This document shows positions 18,471-27,136 of a DNA stretch of 56,973 nt, one piece after another. This DNA is from Parazoarcus communis SWub3 = DSM 12120 (GTDB taxonomy: Bacteria; Pseudomonadota; Gammaproteobacteria; Burkholderiales; Rhodocyclaceae): NCBI RefSeq assembly GCF_003226565.1, contig NZ_QKOE01000022.1, forward strand, positions 1 to 56,973, written 5' to 3'. How positions within the stretch are numbered: position 1 is the first letter of the stretch; each line of letters starts with the position of its first letter. The notes under the pieces were generated by a model that did not search any database, was not told where the DNA came from, and was given only the letters and a program-made list of their open reading frames with translations. The position numbers and the translations under genes are program-made.

Positions 18471-19241
18471 TCAGTGCCCGGCAAGGGCCGCCTCGATCAG
18501 ACGGCGCGAGATGCTGACCGGGTCGGGCAGCAGCGGCAGCGCGTCGGCGGCAAACCAACCGGCGGCCTCGATTTCGGCCGGGTCGGGCTTGATCTCTCCG
18601 CCAGCATGTTCGGCGAGGAAGGCGACCATCAGCGAGTTGGGGAAGGGCCATGGTTGGCTGCCGAAATAGCGCAGCTGCGTGATTTCGATGCCGACCTCTT
18701 CCCGGACTTCACGAGCGGCGCATTGTTCGAGGGTTTCGCCAGGCTCGACAAAGCCGGCCAGCGCGCTGAACACACCGGGTTTGAAGTGGGGGCTGCGTGC
18801 CAGAAGAAGACGCTTGCCACTGCGCACCAACACCATGATGGCGGGCGAAACGCGCGGGTAGGCCAGCAGGCCGCAACTGGGGCATTGCATGGCCCATTCG
18901 CCGTGCTTCATCGTGTTCGGCGTACCGCAACGGCCGCAATACCGGTGTTGCTGTTGCCAGTCGAGCAATTGTACGGCACGTCCGGCCAGCGCAAAGACCT
19001 CGTCCCCCGCCTGCGGAAACAGCGCGCGCAACGGGGTGGCCTCCAGTGCCAGATGTGCCGGCAGGGTGGCGATGTCGGCCGTGCGGCACGGGTGTCCGTC
19101 GAACTGCCCGGCGGCCAGGCCTTCGTCTGCAAGGCCAAAATCGGCAGCGTGACCAAAGGGCAGGAGGGGGCCCGTCACGTCGGCGGGCAGGGTGAGGATG
19201 CGTTGTTCGTAACGCAGGATCCAGTAGGCGGGCGTGCTCAT
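18471..19241 (-). CDS. nudC: NAD(H) pyrophosphatase / NAD-capped RNA hydrolase
   Basis: The 256-residue protein carries the zinc ribbon CGRCGTPN...CPSCG (about residues 100-122), the Nudix box GFVEPGETLEQCAAREVREEVG (read as GX5EX7REVxEExG) near residue 160, and the NudC-specific SQPWPFPNSLM after it. NudC splits NADH to NMNH and AMP and can remove NAD caps from RNA. Start 19241 gives MSTPAYWI; it is 10 bases after the pirin stop, so the two genes are probably cotranscribed. Confidence 0.92.
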   Translation of the reverse strand: MSTPAYWILRYEQRILTLPADVTGPLLPFGHAADFGLADEGLAAGQFDGHPCRTADIATLPAHLALEATPLRALFPQAGDEVFALAGRAVQLLDWQQQHRYCGRCGTPNTMKHGEWAMQCPSCGLLAYPRVSPAIMVLVRSGKRLLLARSPHFKPGVFSALAGFVEPGETLEQCAAREVREEVGIEITQLRYFGSQPWPFPNSLMVAFLAEHAGGEIKPDPAEIEAAGWFAADALPLLPDPVSISRRLIEAALAGH

Positions 19242-19251
19242 GGCGGCGGGT

Positions 19252-20166
19252 TCATTCCGGCAGGGGGATGAATTCGAGCTCGTCACCGGGCACCTTCGGA
19301 AAGCGTCCTTCCTTCCAGTCCTGCCGCGCCTGTTCGATACGCGCCTTGCGGCTCGAGACAAAGTTCCAGTCGATGAAGCGCTTGCCCAACGATTCGCCAC
19401 CGATCAGGGCAATGCGGCTGTCCTCACACGCTTCGATGACGACATCCGGCAGGTCCCGCAGGACGGCCATGGCGTGTGCCGGAACGGACGTGCCTGCGAC
19501 GCTGAGGCGACCCTGCGCAACATAAACCGCGCGCTCGTCGGCCACGGGCAGTTGCAGTCGCTGACCAGGGCGCAGATGGGCCTCGAGGTAGAGCGTCCGG
19601 GCGAACACCTTTACCGGCGAGCAGACGCCGTAGGCGGCACCCATCATCACCCTGACCGGCACACCATCCACTTCAACCGCGGGAATGTCGGCAGCAGGGT
19701 AGTGGTGGAAAGCCGGGGCGGTTTCCTCATCGGCCTCGGGCAGTGCCAGCCACAATTGCAGGCCGTGCAGGCGATGCGGCACGGTGCTGACCTCCGGGCG
19801 TTCGCGTTCGGAGTGCACGATGCCGCTGCCGGCTACCATCAGGTTGATATCCCCCGGACGGATCGCCTGCAGGCTGCCGAGTGAGTCGCGGTGCAGGATC
19901 TCGCCTTCAAACAGATAGGTCACTGTGGCGATGTTGACATGGGGATGAGGTCTGACATTGATGCCTTCACCCGCGGCGAAGTCTGCCGGGCCCATGTGAT
20001 CGAAGAATATCCACGGGCCCACCATCTTGCGCTGCACCGTCGGCAAGGTGCGGCGCACCGAAAATCCCCCCAGGTCCTTGTCGCGGGGCTGGATGAGCAG
20101 CTCGACCGCGGGGCATTCCGGCGTGTTTGTACAGTCTTGTTCTGTTTGCAGATTCAGGTCACTCAT
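19252..20166 (-). CDS. Pirin-family cupin protein
   Basis: The 304-residue bicupin matches pirins: the N-terminal cupin has RPHPHVNIATVTYLFEGE with the iron-ligand histidines and SGIVHSER. A second cupin spans the C-terminal half. Pirins have quercetinase or regulatory roles; which applies here is unknown. A strong ribosome site (AAGGAGG) precedes the ATG at 20166. It is divergent from the Fe-S gene at 20359. Confidence 0.85.
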   Translation of the reverse strand: MSDLNLQTEQDCTNTPECPAVELLIQPRDKDLGGFSVRRTLPTVQRKMVGPWIFFDHMGPADFAAGEGINVRPHPHVNIATVTYLFEGEILHRDSLGSLQAIRPGDINLMVAGSGIVHSERERPEVSTVPHRLHGLQLWLALPEADEETAPAFHHYPAADIPAVEVDGVPVRVMMGAAYGVCSPVKVFARTLYLEAHLRPGQRLQLPVADERAVYVAQGRLSVAGTSVPAHAMAVLRDLPDVVIEACEDSRIALIGGESLGKRFIDWNFVSSRKARIEQARQDWKEGRFPKVPGDELEFIPLPE

Positions 20167-20358
20167 GGGGCGTCCTCCTTGGGGGGTGGAGACGGTGGTC
20201 GTGCGCGCTCGGTGGCAGAGCCAGACTTTTACCATGTGTTGTCCGCCTTGTGCATGCGCGTGAATAAGGCATCGACCTGCCCGGACTTGCTGCCAGCCAG
20301 GTACCGGCGCATGGGCATCGATCTTGCATGAATGCCGTGTCTTCTGCAGGAAACCGAC

Positions 20359-21720
20359 ATGAACTCCCACCTGGATTGGTCCGCCTACGAAGGCGGCAGC
20401 GACTTTGGCTTTGGTTTTGGCGATGCCTTTGGTGCGCCGGTCGAGCCGGGCAGCGGCTTTGGCAAGGCCGCTGCCGCGTGCAATGGCAAACTGCAGTGCC
20501 TGAGTGACGAGCACGAAGTGATGTGCCCGAGCTACCGGGCGACACAGGATCCCCGGCACAGCACACATCATCGCGCCCTGACCCTGCAAGCTGCCGCAGA
20601 GGGCCGCCTGGGCGAACACGCTTACGCCAGTGCCGAGATGATCGAGGCGCTGGCGCTGTGTGTCGGCTGCAAAGGCTGCAAGCGGGAATGCCCGAACGGT
20701 GTCGATATGGCGCTGATGGTGGCGGAGGCGCATGCGCGGCGCTGGCAGGCCGTGGGCAAGGTACCGTTGCGTGAGCGGATGTTTGCCCGCATGCCCGAGC
20801 TAGCGCCCCATCTGGCGCGTGTCAGATCCCTGCTGCGCCTGCGCGACAAGATACCGGGAGCGGCTCGCCTGCTTGAGCGTGTACTTGGCATCGCGGCGGC
20901 GCGCAGCCTGCCGCGACCTGCAGAGCAGGCCTTCCTTGACCGGGCACCGGTCGAGCATGACGGCACGGCGGGGGAGGTGGTGCTGCTGGTGGATACCTTC
21001 AGCAACCACTTTGATCCCGAACTGGCCGAGGCGGCACAGGCCGTGCTGGTCGCAGCTGGCTATCGGGTGCACCTGGCACGGCCGCAGGATGGCGGTCGTG
21101 CGCTCTGTTGCGGCCGCAGCTACCTGTCGTCAGGTTTTGTCGAACAGGCCCGGGCAGAGGCCAGCCGGATGGTCGAGGCACTGATGCCTCACGTCGAGCG
21201 CGGCCTGCCCGTGATCGGGCTGGAGCCCTCCTGTCTGCTGATGTTGCGCGACGAATATCACGCCCTGGGACTGGGGAGCGCTGTGGCGGCACTTGCACGT
21301 TCGGCGCTACTGCTGGAGGAGTTCCTGGCACGCGAACACGATGCCGGACGTCTGACGTTACGCTTCCCGGATCAAGCCGGCAGACGTGTGCTGGTGCACG
21401 GGCATTGCCACCAGAAGGCCTTTGGCGTGATGCCCGCCATGCATAAGGTGCTGGGTTTGATCCCGGGCCTGGAGGTCAGAACCGTCGACTCGAGTTGCTG
21501 CGGCATGGGCGGCAGCTTTGGCTATAAAGCCGAGCATTTCGAGGTGTCGATGGCGATGGCCGAGGCCAGCCTGTTGCCCGCGGTGCGGGGAGCAGCGCCG
21601 GATACCGCGATCGTAGCCAACGGCACCAGTTGCCGTCATCAGATCCTCGACGGCGCCGGTCGGCCTGCGCAGCACCTTGCGCATTTACTGCATGCCGCGC
21701 TGGGACACGGTCGGACCTGA
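20359..21720 (+). CDS. Fe-S/CCG-domain oxidoreductase subunit (C-terminal half of a D-lactate/2-hydroxyglutarate dehydrogenase-type protein)
   Basis: The 453-residue protein equals the C-terminal half of FAD and Fe-S dehydrogenases of the YdiJ/DLD type. It has a ferredoxin-like region with CNGKLQC, MCPSYRATQDPRHS and the 4Fe-4S motif CVGCKGCKRECP (near residue 110), then two CCG domains (ALCCGRSY and SSCCGMGGSFGY). It would pass electrons from a hydroxyacid. The N-terminal FAD-binding part is missing: the gene starts right at the usual interdomain linker (LDWSAYEGG). ATG 20359 is preferred over ATG 20332 because CAGGAAA precedes it. Confidence 0.75.
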   Translation: MNSHLDWSAYEGGSDFGFGFGDAFGAPVEPGSGFGKAAAACNGKLQCLSDEHEVMCPSYRATQDPRHSTHHRALTLQAAAEGRLGEHAYASAEMIEALALCVGCKGCKRECPNGVDMALMVAEAHARRWQAVGKVPLRERMFARMPELAPHLARVRSLLRLRDKIPGAARLLERVLGIAAARSLPRPAEQAFLDRAPVEHDGTAGEVVLLVDTFSNHFDPELAEAAQAVLVAAGYRVHLARPQDGGRALCCGRSYLSSGFVEQARAEASRMVEALMPHVERGLPVIGLEPSCLLMLRDEYHALGLGSAVAALARSALLLEEFLAREHDAGRLTLRFPDQAGRRVLVHGHCHQKAFGVMPAMHKVLGLIPGLEVRTVDSSCCGMGGSFGYKAEHFEVSMAMAEASLLPAVRGAAPDTAIVANGTSCRHQILDGAGRPAQHLAHLLHAALGHGRT

Positions 21721-22283
21721 CACACCGCACATGTTCCATGGTGTGGGTGCATGCCGGTGCAGCAAAAGTCAATCAAACACGCTGCAGGCAGGATCGAGGC
21801 GACGATGCCGGCTGAAACTGGCTTATCATACGGAACTCAGATCAGATCATCGTCCGCTTCTTCCCATCATGCCAGCCAGCCACCGCGAGTTCTCCTCCGG
21901 CGCGTTTCATGACGCGGGTGGTGCCGTGCGCCTGGCTGTGCGGGATTCGCGCCGGCCGCCCGCACTTGGCTACGGGCTGGCCTTCAAGGTCACAGGGTCT
22001 CCGGCCGTGCTTTCTCCGGCCGTGCGGAGACCCGGCCGGAACTGACTTCCGGCTTCTCCGCACGGCACCTTGCCCGGGGGCGCGTCATGTGCACCCCGTT
22101 CAAAGTGCAGTCCGCGGCGAGATGCGATTCATCAAGCAAGACTCCATTTCCGCGACCAGGGCTTCGTGCCGGCATTGATGCTGGCACATCAGGTGCCCAC
22201 CGGAACATCCATCCGCATCCGGACTGCAGACGTCATGCCGCAAGTTGTCTGCGGCGGGAAGGATGCATATGGAGGTCACACAA
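21721..22283. other. Intergenic region with a structured hairpin, no convincing gene
   Basis: Between the Fe-S gene and the repeat protein lie about 560 bases. The only clear structure is the composite hairpin at 22019-22066. Short frames on both strands lack ribosome sites and family resemblance. A direct repeat of TCTCCGGCCGTGC is present just before and within the hairpin. The far end supplies GGAGGT, the ribosome site of the next gene. Confidence 0.5.
22019..22066. repeat. Composite long hairpin
   Basis: GCCGTGCGGAGA (22019-22030) pairs perfectly with TCTCCGCACGGC (22055-22066). Within the loop GCCGGAA (22035-22041) pairs with TTCCGGC (22047-22053). The result is a 48-base stem-loop of 19 pairs with one internal bulge. 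No T-run follows, so it is not a typical terminator; it could be a REP-like element or a leader structure. Confidence 0.7.
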
Positions 22284-23168
22284 ATGCTCACCAAGCACTT
22301 CGTCAGGGTCAAGAAGCCCTGCACCGACGGATTTCGCTGGTTTGTCCGCCATTTTGACGAGGGCGGCGACTATCAGACTTTACTGGATACGATGGTCGCG
22401 GCCGGGCGGGTTGGCGATGCCTGCTGGTTGCTGGAGCAGTTTGGTCCCACTGGCGAGGTCCGGACCGTTGATTCCATTGACGCCGAGGCTATCGTGTTTG
22501 CCGGCACCTTGCAGGTACGGGGCAATGTCGAGGTCGACGATCGCCTGTACGTCGGCGGCAGCCTGCACGCCGGTGGCGGCGTGCGCGTCGGCGGTGACGT
22601 CCTGCTACGGGGCGATTTGCGAATCGAGGGGCGCTTGCGCGCGGCTGGCCGGGTTCAGGTGGATGGCGACCTGCGTGCGGGCTGGGGGGTGGAGGCACTG
22701 TCCGACCTGCGTTGTAGCGGCGAACTGCGCACCGACTGGGACGTCGTTTGCGCGGGACGCCTGCGCCTGGACGGAAGCGCCTTTGTCGGCCTGGACCTGA
22801 GTGCGGGCGGTGAATTGCGCTGCGGCAAGGGCCTGCACGTGGGCGGCGAAATCGTGGCCGGCGCCAACCTTCGTGCGGCTCAGGGGATCGCCGCTGGTGG
22901 GGATGTCCGCAGCGCAATGCATCTGGAGGCCGGATGGGGGATCAGGGCGGGCGGCAGCATCGAGGCCGAGGGGGCGATTCGTGCCGGCGAAAGTCTGCAG
23001 GCCGGCGTGCGCATCCGTGCGGGTCACGGCTATGGGGTATTCGCCGGGCTGGATGTTCAGGTTGAGGACTGGCAAAGCAGCGCCTGGGTCAGTGCGCCGC
23101 AAAGGCCTGACGCGCTGATGAGCGGGTGGTGGAGTGGCCCATCTGCCGAACAAGGCGGTGAGACGTGA
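22284..23168 (+). CDS. Repeat-rich beta-helix-like protein, unknown
   Basis: The 294-residue protein has a 60-residue head (LTKHFVRVKKPCTDGFRWFVRHF) followed by about 200 residues of short repeats built on VGG.L.AGG.VRVGGDV and RCSGELRTDW, with small residues at regular spacing. This is the pattern of parallel beta-helix or polymer-forming bactofilin-like proteins. The family is not recognised. ATG 22284 is chosen because GGAGGT precedes it. Its stop overlaps the GTG start of the next gene, so both are translated together. Confidence 0.6.
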   Translation: MLTKHFVRVKKPCTDGFRWFVRHFDEGGDYQTLLDTMVAAGRVGDACWLLEQFGPTGEVRTVDSIDAEAIVFAGTLQVRGNVEVDDRLYVGGSLHAGGGVRVGGDVLLRGDLRIEGRLRAAGRVQVDGDLRAGWGVEALSDLRCSGELRTDWDVVCAGRLRLDGSAFVGLDLSAGGELRCGKGLHVGGEIVAGANLRAAQGIAAGGDVRSAMHLEAGWGIRAGGSIEAEGAIRAGESLQAGVRIRAGHGYGVFAGLDVQVEDWQSSAWVSAPQRPDALMSGWWSGPSAEQGGET

Positions 23169-23899
23169 GTGCACCGGCCCTGTCCATGGTCCCGCAGCTG
23201 GGGTTTCCAGCCTTGTCCGACTTCACCGCGCGGTTGGGCAGCGTCCTGCCGCGATGGGCCCGATCGCCGAAGCCTGAGCCCCGGGCCGAGTTGCGCATCG
23301 ATGTCGTCATCGCGCCCGAAACCATCGAGCAGGATCTGGCCGCGCTTCACCAGCGGCTGCACCGTCCGGGTGATCCGGTCAGCCAATGTGCAACGCTGCC
23401 CTTGAACCTTCCCGGCCTGCGCGTTCATCATCGGGTGGCCGATGGCGAAGACTACATTTACGTGGAGGACGTGCTGGGCAGACGGCTGGCGGGATACACC
23501 GTCTTCAAGCGCCTGGTCGAACTCGATCGCCGCACCGATCGCCACTTTCGCGCGCCGCATTCCCGTTATGCCGCTGCCTATCAGCGCCGGGGCATCGCTA
23601 CGGCTGTATATGAGTGGGGCCTGGCAAGGGGAGATTGTTTTGTCAGCGGGGCACGACAGTCGGTTGGCGCACATGCCTTGTGGCAGGCATTGGGCCGGCG
23701 TCATCCGCTCGGCTTTGCCGAGATCCGCAGCAAGCGGCTCCATGATCTGGCCAGCCCGCCCGACGAGGCGCTCATGACTGCGTTAAGTACCCGCATGATC
23801 CTGCTCGGAAGTGGCTGGAGCGCTGCACGCCTGCGTGCCTTGGGCCTGCTGCACGACGCCGTGGGTGCTGAAGGGGAGCGTTTGCTGCGGCGGGCGTGA
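23165..23899 (+). CDS. GNAT-like acyltransferase candidate
   Basis: This 244-residue protein starts with GTG 23165, overlapping the stop of the repeat protein by four bases. Residues about 140-185 (AAAYQRRGIATAVYEWGLAR then SGARQSVGAHALWQALGRR) resemble the acetyl-CoA binding RRGIAT turn and the following helix of GNAT acetyltransferases. The rest is not assigned. It is likely a partner or modifier of the repeat protein, an inference from overlap only. Confidence 0.5.
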   Translation: MSAPALSMVPQLGFPALSDFTARLGSVLPRWARSPKPEPRAELRIDVVIAPETIEQDLAALHQRLHRPGDPVSQCATLPLNLPGLRVHHRVADGEDYIYVEDVLGRRLAGYTVFKRLVELDRRTDRHFRAPHSRYAAAYQRRGIATAVYEWGLARGDCFVSGARQSVGAHALWQALGRRHPLGFAEIRSKRLHDLASPPDEALMTALSTRMILLGSGWSAARLRALGLLHDAVGAEGERLLRRA

Positions 23900-23914
23900 G
23901 CCCGCCAAAGGGTC

Positions 23915-24472
23915 TCACAGCAAGCGCTCAATCGCCTTGCGTACCTCAGGGGCATCCGGCTTGACCTTGCTTGGGAAGGTTGCCACGACACGGCCGTTGC
24001 GATCGATCAGGTACTTGTGGAAGTTCCAGGCGGGTGCCTCGGCGCGACGTGCCAGTTCGCGGAACAGCGGATGTGCCTGGGCACCCCGGACGTGGATCGG
24101 CGCAAACATGTCGAAGGTGACGCCGAAATTCAGAAAGCAGACTTCTGCTGCCTTGGCTTCGTTGTCGGCTTCCTGATCAAAGTCGTTTGACGAGAATCCT
24201 GCCACCCGCAGCCCCCTGTCCTTGTACTGCTGATGCACGGCCTCCAGTTCTCGGAACTGGCTGGTAAAACCACAATGGCTTGCGGTGTTCACGATCAGCA
24301 CCGGCTGACCGGCAAGGCGGTCGGAAAGGCGCACGACCTCGCCCGAGTGCAGACGCCGCAACTCGTGGGCGTAAAGCGCGTTTCCAGCGCTTGTGTCTTG
24401 TGCGGATACGGTGTTAGGCAACAGCGTTGCAAACAGCGCAAACATGGCGGGGAGCAGGGCGCGAGCGAACAT
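23915..24472 (-). CDS. Glutathione peroxidase family protein, exported
   Basis: The 185-residue protein begins with a signal peptide (ARALLPAMFALFATLLPNTVSA, cleaved near residue 25). The glutathione-peroxidase core has VNTASHCGFTSQFRELE with the catalytic cysteine in place of selenocysteine, FSSNDF and the WNFHKYL motif with the catalytic Trp and Asn. It would reduce peroxides in the periplasm. Start 24472 is favoured over 24490 because it begins the signal peptide and GGAG lies upstream. Convergent with the gene at 23165. Confidence 0.88.
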   Translation of the reverse strand: MFARALLPAMFALFATLLPNTVSAQDTSAGNALYAHELRRLHSGEVVRLSDRLAGQPVLIVNTASHCGFTSQFRELEAVHQQYKDRGLRVAGFSSNDFDQEADNEAKAAEVCFLNFGVTFDMFAPIHVRGAQAHPLFRELARRAEAPAWNFHKYLIDRNGRVVATFPSKVKPDAPEVRKAIERLL

Positions 24473-24705
24473 GATCGAATCTCCGGACAAGGTGGCGGAT
24501 AGACCACGGGCTCAAGGCGGGGTTCGCGTGCAGGTATCTGTTCGACTGGCAGCAAGGATGCTGGGTGTTCCCGGCCGGTCACCTGCGTGGGCGCTTCAAT
24601 CGTGAACGCTTTGGGGGAAGCGCTGTTGTGCCTGTTGCGTTTCCAGCAGACCCTTCGTAAGGCCCCATTGTGAGGCAACAGGGTGTCTAGGAAACCCAGG
24701 GCAAT

Positions 24706-26115
24706 TCAATCCCCCGCCGCGCCATCCGGCCTGAGTACAACTACAAGCTGCCTCTCCATCCACCGCACCAGCAGCTTGTAGATGTCGAAATCAAACGCTG
24801 GCTTGCCTCTGGCGATCAGCGGTCCGGCATCTTCCTCGTTTGAAACGGCCCCGTAGTAGCACCAGTTCTCGACCACGTGCAGTGCGTCGCCTTCGCGTAT
24901 GCCGATTGCACCGCGGTAGGGCCAGGATTCGATCTTGAGGTGTGCGAGTGCGGCCTCGACGCGGGCGTGGTGATCGGCATAAGGTTCCAGCCCCATGCAG
25001 GCGCCGCGACAACGGCGCAGCTGGTGGTTGAAGCAGCGCCCCGGGGTGTGTTTTTCCAGGCCGAGCAGGGGTGGGCACAGGGCGTGTTCTGCGCTGAGGG
25101 CGCGCAGCCGCTCGACCGCGGCGCGTCGGTTGCGAAAGAATCCGTACAGCTGGCCGGGGTGGTGGAAGTCCACCTCGCCGGGGCGAACCAGGCTGATACC
25201 GGCGGGGCCGGCCAGGTCCTTGTCGAGCCGCCAGGCACACAGGTCGCGGTTGCGTCTTAGCTGGCGGTTGAGGATGGGTTGCAGGGATTTGATCAGGCGG
25301 GCTTCTTCAAGCAGGGCGCCAAGCTCGCCTGTGGTGCGGATGTGGTCGATGCGTCGCACCTGCTGGCTGAGGCTCAGTTCGCGGTCGCTCTGGTGGTCGG
25401 CGTTGAAGTGTGACAGTACCCGGCTGCGTAGCCGGGTGCTCTTGCCTATGTAGAGCGGAATATCGTTCTCGCCGTAGAACAGATACACGCCGGGTGCTTC
25501 TGGCAGGGCATCGACTGCGGTGGGGTCCAGGTAGGGTGGCAGGGCGGGGCGGGCGATCAGTTCCCGGATGTGTGTTTCGATCTGCCGTGGCGGAAAGGTA
25601 TCGTGAATGTGCTGCCAGAACTGCCATATTGCTTGAGCGTCGCTCAGTGCGCGGTGGCGGCTGCCCACCTTCAGGTCGTGGCGTGCGATCAGGTGGTCCA
25701 GGCTGTGGCGTCGCTCTTGCGGAAACAGGCGGCGCGATAGTTTGACCGTGCACAATACCCGCGGCCGGATGTTGACGCCGATGCGACGAAAGGCGGCCTT
25801 GATGTGGCCGTGATCGAAGCGTGCATTGTGGGCGACGAAGATGCGGCCCTCGAGGCGGTCGAACAGCTCGTCGGCCACGTCCTCGAAGCGCGGTGCGCTG
25901 GCCACCATGTCGTTATGGATTCCGGTAAGCCGCTCGATATGCTCGGGGATGCGCATCGCCGGCCGGATCAGGCTGGACCACTCGCGCACGCCCGAAGCGT
26001 CGACTTCGATGACCGCGATCTCGGTGATCGACGCGTGCTGTGCCGGGCCACCGGTGGTTTCGATATCCACAAAGGCAAACCCGTCGACCAGGTTAGCGCA
26101 GGTGTAGGCATTCAT
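24706..26115 (-). CDS. DnaQ-like exonuclease fused to a UvrC-type GIY-YIG endonuclease
   Basis: The 469-residue protein combines two nuclease domains. Residues 1-175 are a DEDDh exonuclease (FVDIETTGG, VAHNARFDHGHI, HRALSDAQAIWQF). Residues 205-290 form a GIY-YIG domain (GVYLFYGENDIPLYIGKS) with the UvrC-like conserved lysine/arginine helix, followed by a UvrC/Cho-like C-terminal region. Fusions of a DnaQ epsilon-type exonuclease with a UvrC/Cho endonuclease are known in repair, mainly in Actinobacteria. The likely role is excision or trimming of damaged DNA. Confidence 0.85.
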   Translation of the reverse strand: MNAYTCANLVDGFAFVDIETTGGPAQHASITEIAVIEVDASGVREWSSLIRPAMRIPEHIERLTGIHNDMVASAPRFEDVADELFDRLEGRIFVAHNARFDHGHIKAAFRRIGVNIRPRVLCTVKLSRRLFPQERRHSLDHLIARHDLKVGSRHRALSDAQAIWQFWQHIHDTFPPRQIETHIRELIARPALPPYLDPTAVDALPEAPGVYLFYGENDIPLYIGKSTRLRSRVLSHFNADHQSDRELSLSQQVRRIDHIRTTGELGALLEEARLIKSLQPILNRQLRRNRDLCAWRLDKDLAGPAGISLVRPGEVDFHHPGQLYGFFRNRRAAVERLRALSAEHALCPPLLGLEKHTPGRCFNHQLRRCRGACMGLEPYADHHARVEAALAHLKIESWPYRGAIGIREGDALHVVENWCYYGAVSNEEDAGPLIARGKPAFDFDIYKLLVRWMERQLVVVLRPDGAAGD

Positions 26116-26475
26116 GGATTGGGGCAGATCGAACAGGGTGTGGGGGGGCGTCGGATTGAGGCCACGCTTGTATCGCTGGAGTCTTTCTCTTGAGCTGTAT
26201 GAAATTATAGTTCATGGGCGTGGTAGCGGGCGAGTTCCGGCGTTGGCGGCGGGTTTGAAAGTGGATGCATCGTTGTTGCAGCGGCACGTTTCGAGGGGGT
26301 GCTCCGCTCTGGCCCGGGCGCTACTGCGTCGGGCAAGCGGCGTCGTCGGCAGCAAACCTGACAAGCGTTATGCCAGACGATACGATACAGGGCTCGTGCA
26401 GTGTCCTGGCCGTGCCCACGTTGCGTGGTCAGGCAGGGTTGTCGATGGCTTATAAGAACAGGATGGAGACAAGCG
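26116..26475. other. Intergenic region with a candidate minus-strand -10 element
   Basis: This 360-base gap separates two divergent genes. The minus strand reads TATAAT at 26209-26204, about 90 bases before the exonuclease gene, with no good -35. Nothing else (RNA gene, repeat or ORF with a ribosome site) stands out. Confidence 0.4.
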
Positions 26476-26988
26476 ATGAGTGTCATATTCGCCAAGACCC
26501 AAAGCGGTCAGGACGAACTGACTGGCAGGGCGGGGGGGCTGACGCCCCGTCAGCGCAGGGTGCTGATCATGGTCGACGGCAAGCGTACCGTGGATGAACT
26601 TCGGGACATGCTGCATGCCGACGATCTTCAGCACACGCTGGGCTTGCTGGAAGAGTCGGGTTTCATCGAGGTCATCGGAATGAGGGGTGAAGATGGGGCC
26701 GTCGGGCCGATGCCGGACGAACCGCTGCCGTCGATCACCGCTTTCCGGCCTGTGCCTCAGCCGCCTGACCCGAAGGAGATGGAACTGGCGCGCAATTTCA
26801 TCCAGAACACCCTCAAGACTTTCTGCGGTCCGTTTGCCTATCTGCACATTGTGGAGGCCGCCCATGCCGCAAAGACGCACGAAGCGCTCCGCCAGCAGTT
26901 CGATCCGTGGTTCAACGCCATTGTGCTGACGCGTGAAGGGCGCCGCCGGGCCGAGGAGTTGCGGGCGATGCTGTTGAAGGTGATTTAA
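26476..26988 (+). CDS. Conserved hypothetical protein with winged-helix-like N-terminus
   Basis: This 170-residue protein has residues 20-65 (TPRQRRVLIMVDGKRTVDEL ending LGLLEESGFIEVIG) forming a short winged-helix-like block, as in a widespread betaproteobacterial hypothetical family. The middle is Pro-rich, and the C-terminal helical part ends RRAEELRAMLLKVI. GGAGA lies eight bases before the ATG. No enzymatic motif is visible; a regulatory role is conceivable. Confidence 0.65.
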   Translation: MSVIFAKTQSGQDELTGRAGGLTPRQRRVLIMVDGKRTVDELRDMLHADDLQHTLGLLEESGFIEVIGMRGEDGAVGPMPDEPLPSITAFRPVPQPPDPKEMELARNFIQNTLKTFCGPFAYLHIVEAAHAAKTHEALRQQFDPWFNAIVLTREGRRRAEELRAMLLKVI

Positions 26989-27074
26989 GCCTGGGTGGGA
27001 CGGATCCAGGGGCCGATGCGGATGCCGCCAGCCGGGACACGGGCTTGGGAGGGCTGTCTTTGGGGACGTACAAA

Positions 27075-27108
27075 AATGCCAGGGCCCGATGCTTCGGGCC
27101 CTGGCATT
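27075..27108 (-). terminator. Rho-independent terminator of the permease gene
   Basis: A perfect 15-bp stem AATGCCAGGGCCCGA (27075-27089) / TCGGGCCCTGGCATT (27094-27108) with a 4-base loop lies about 30 bases after the permease stop. On the minus strand it continues into TTTTT, which marks termination of that gene. Confidence 0.88.
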
Positions 27109-27136
27109 GACTTGAAACGGCGTGAAGTCGCGATGT

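Noticed and set aside
21869-22045. A small reading frame MPASHREFSSGAFHDAGG in the 21.7-22.3 kb gap
   Set aside because: No ribosome site, no family resemblance and biased composition; treated as chance.
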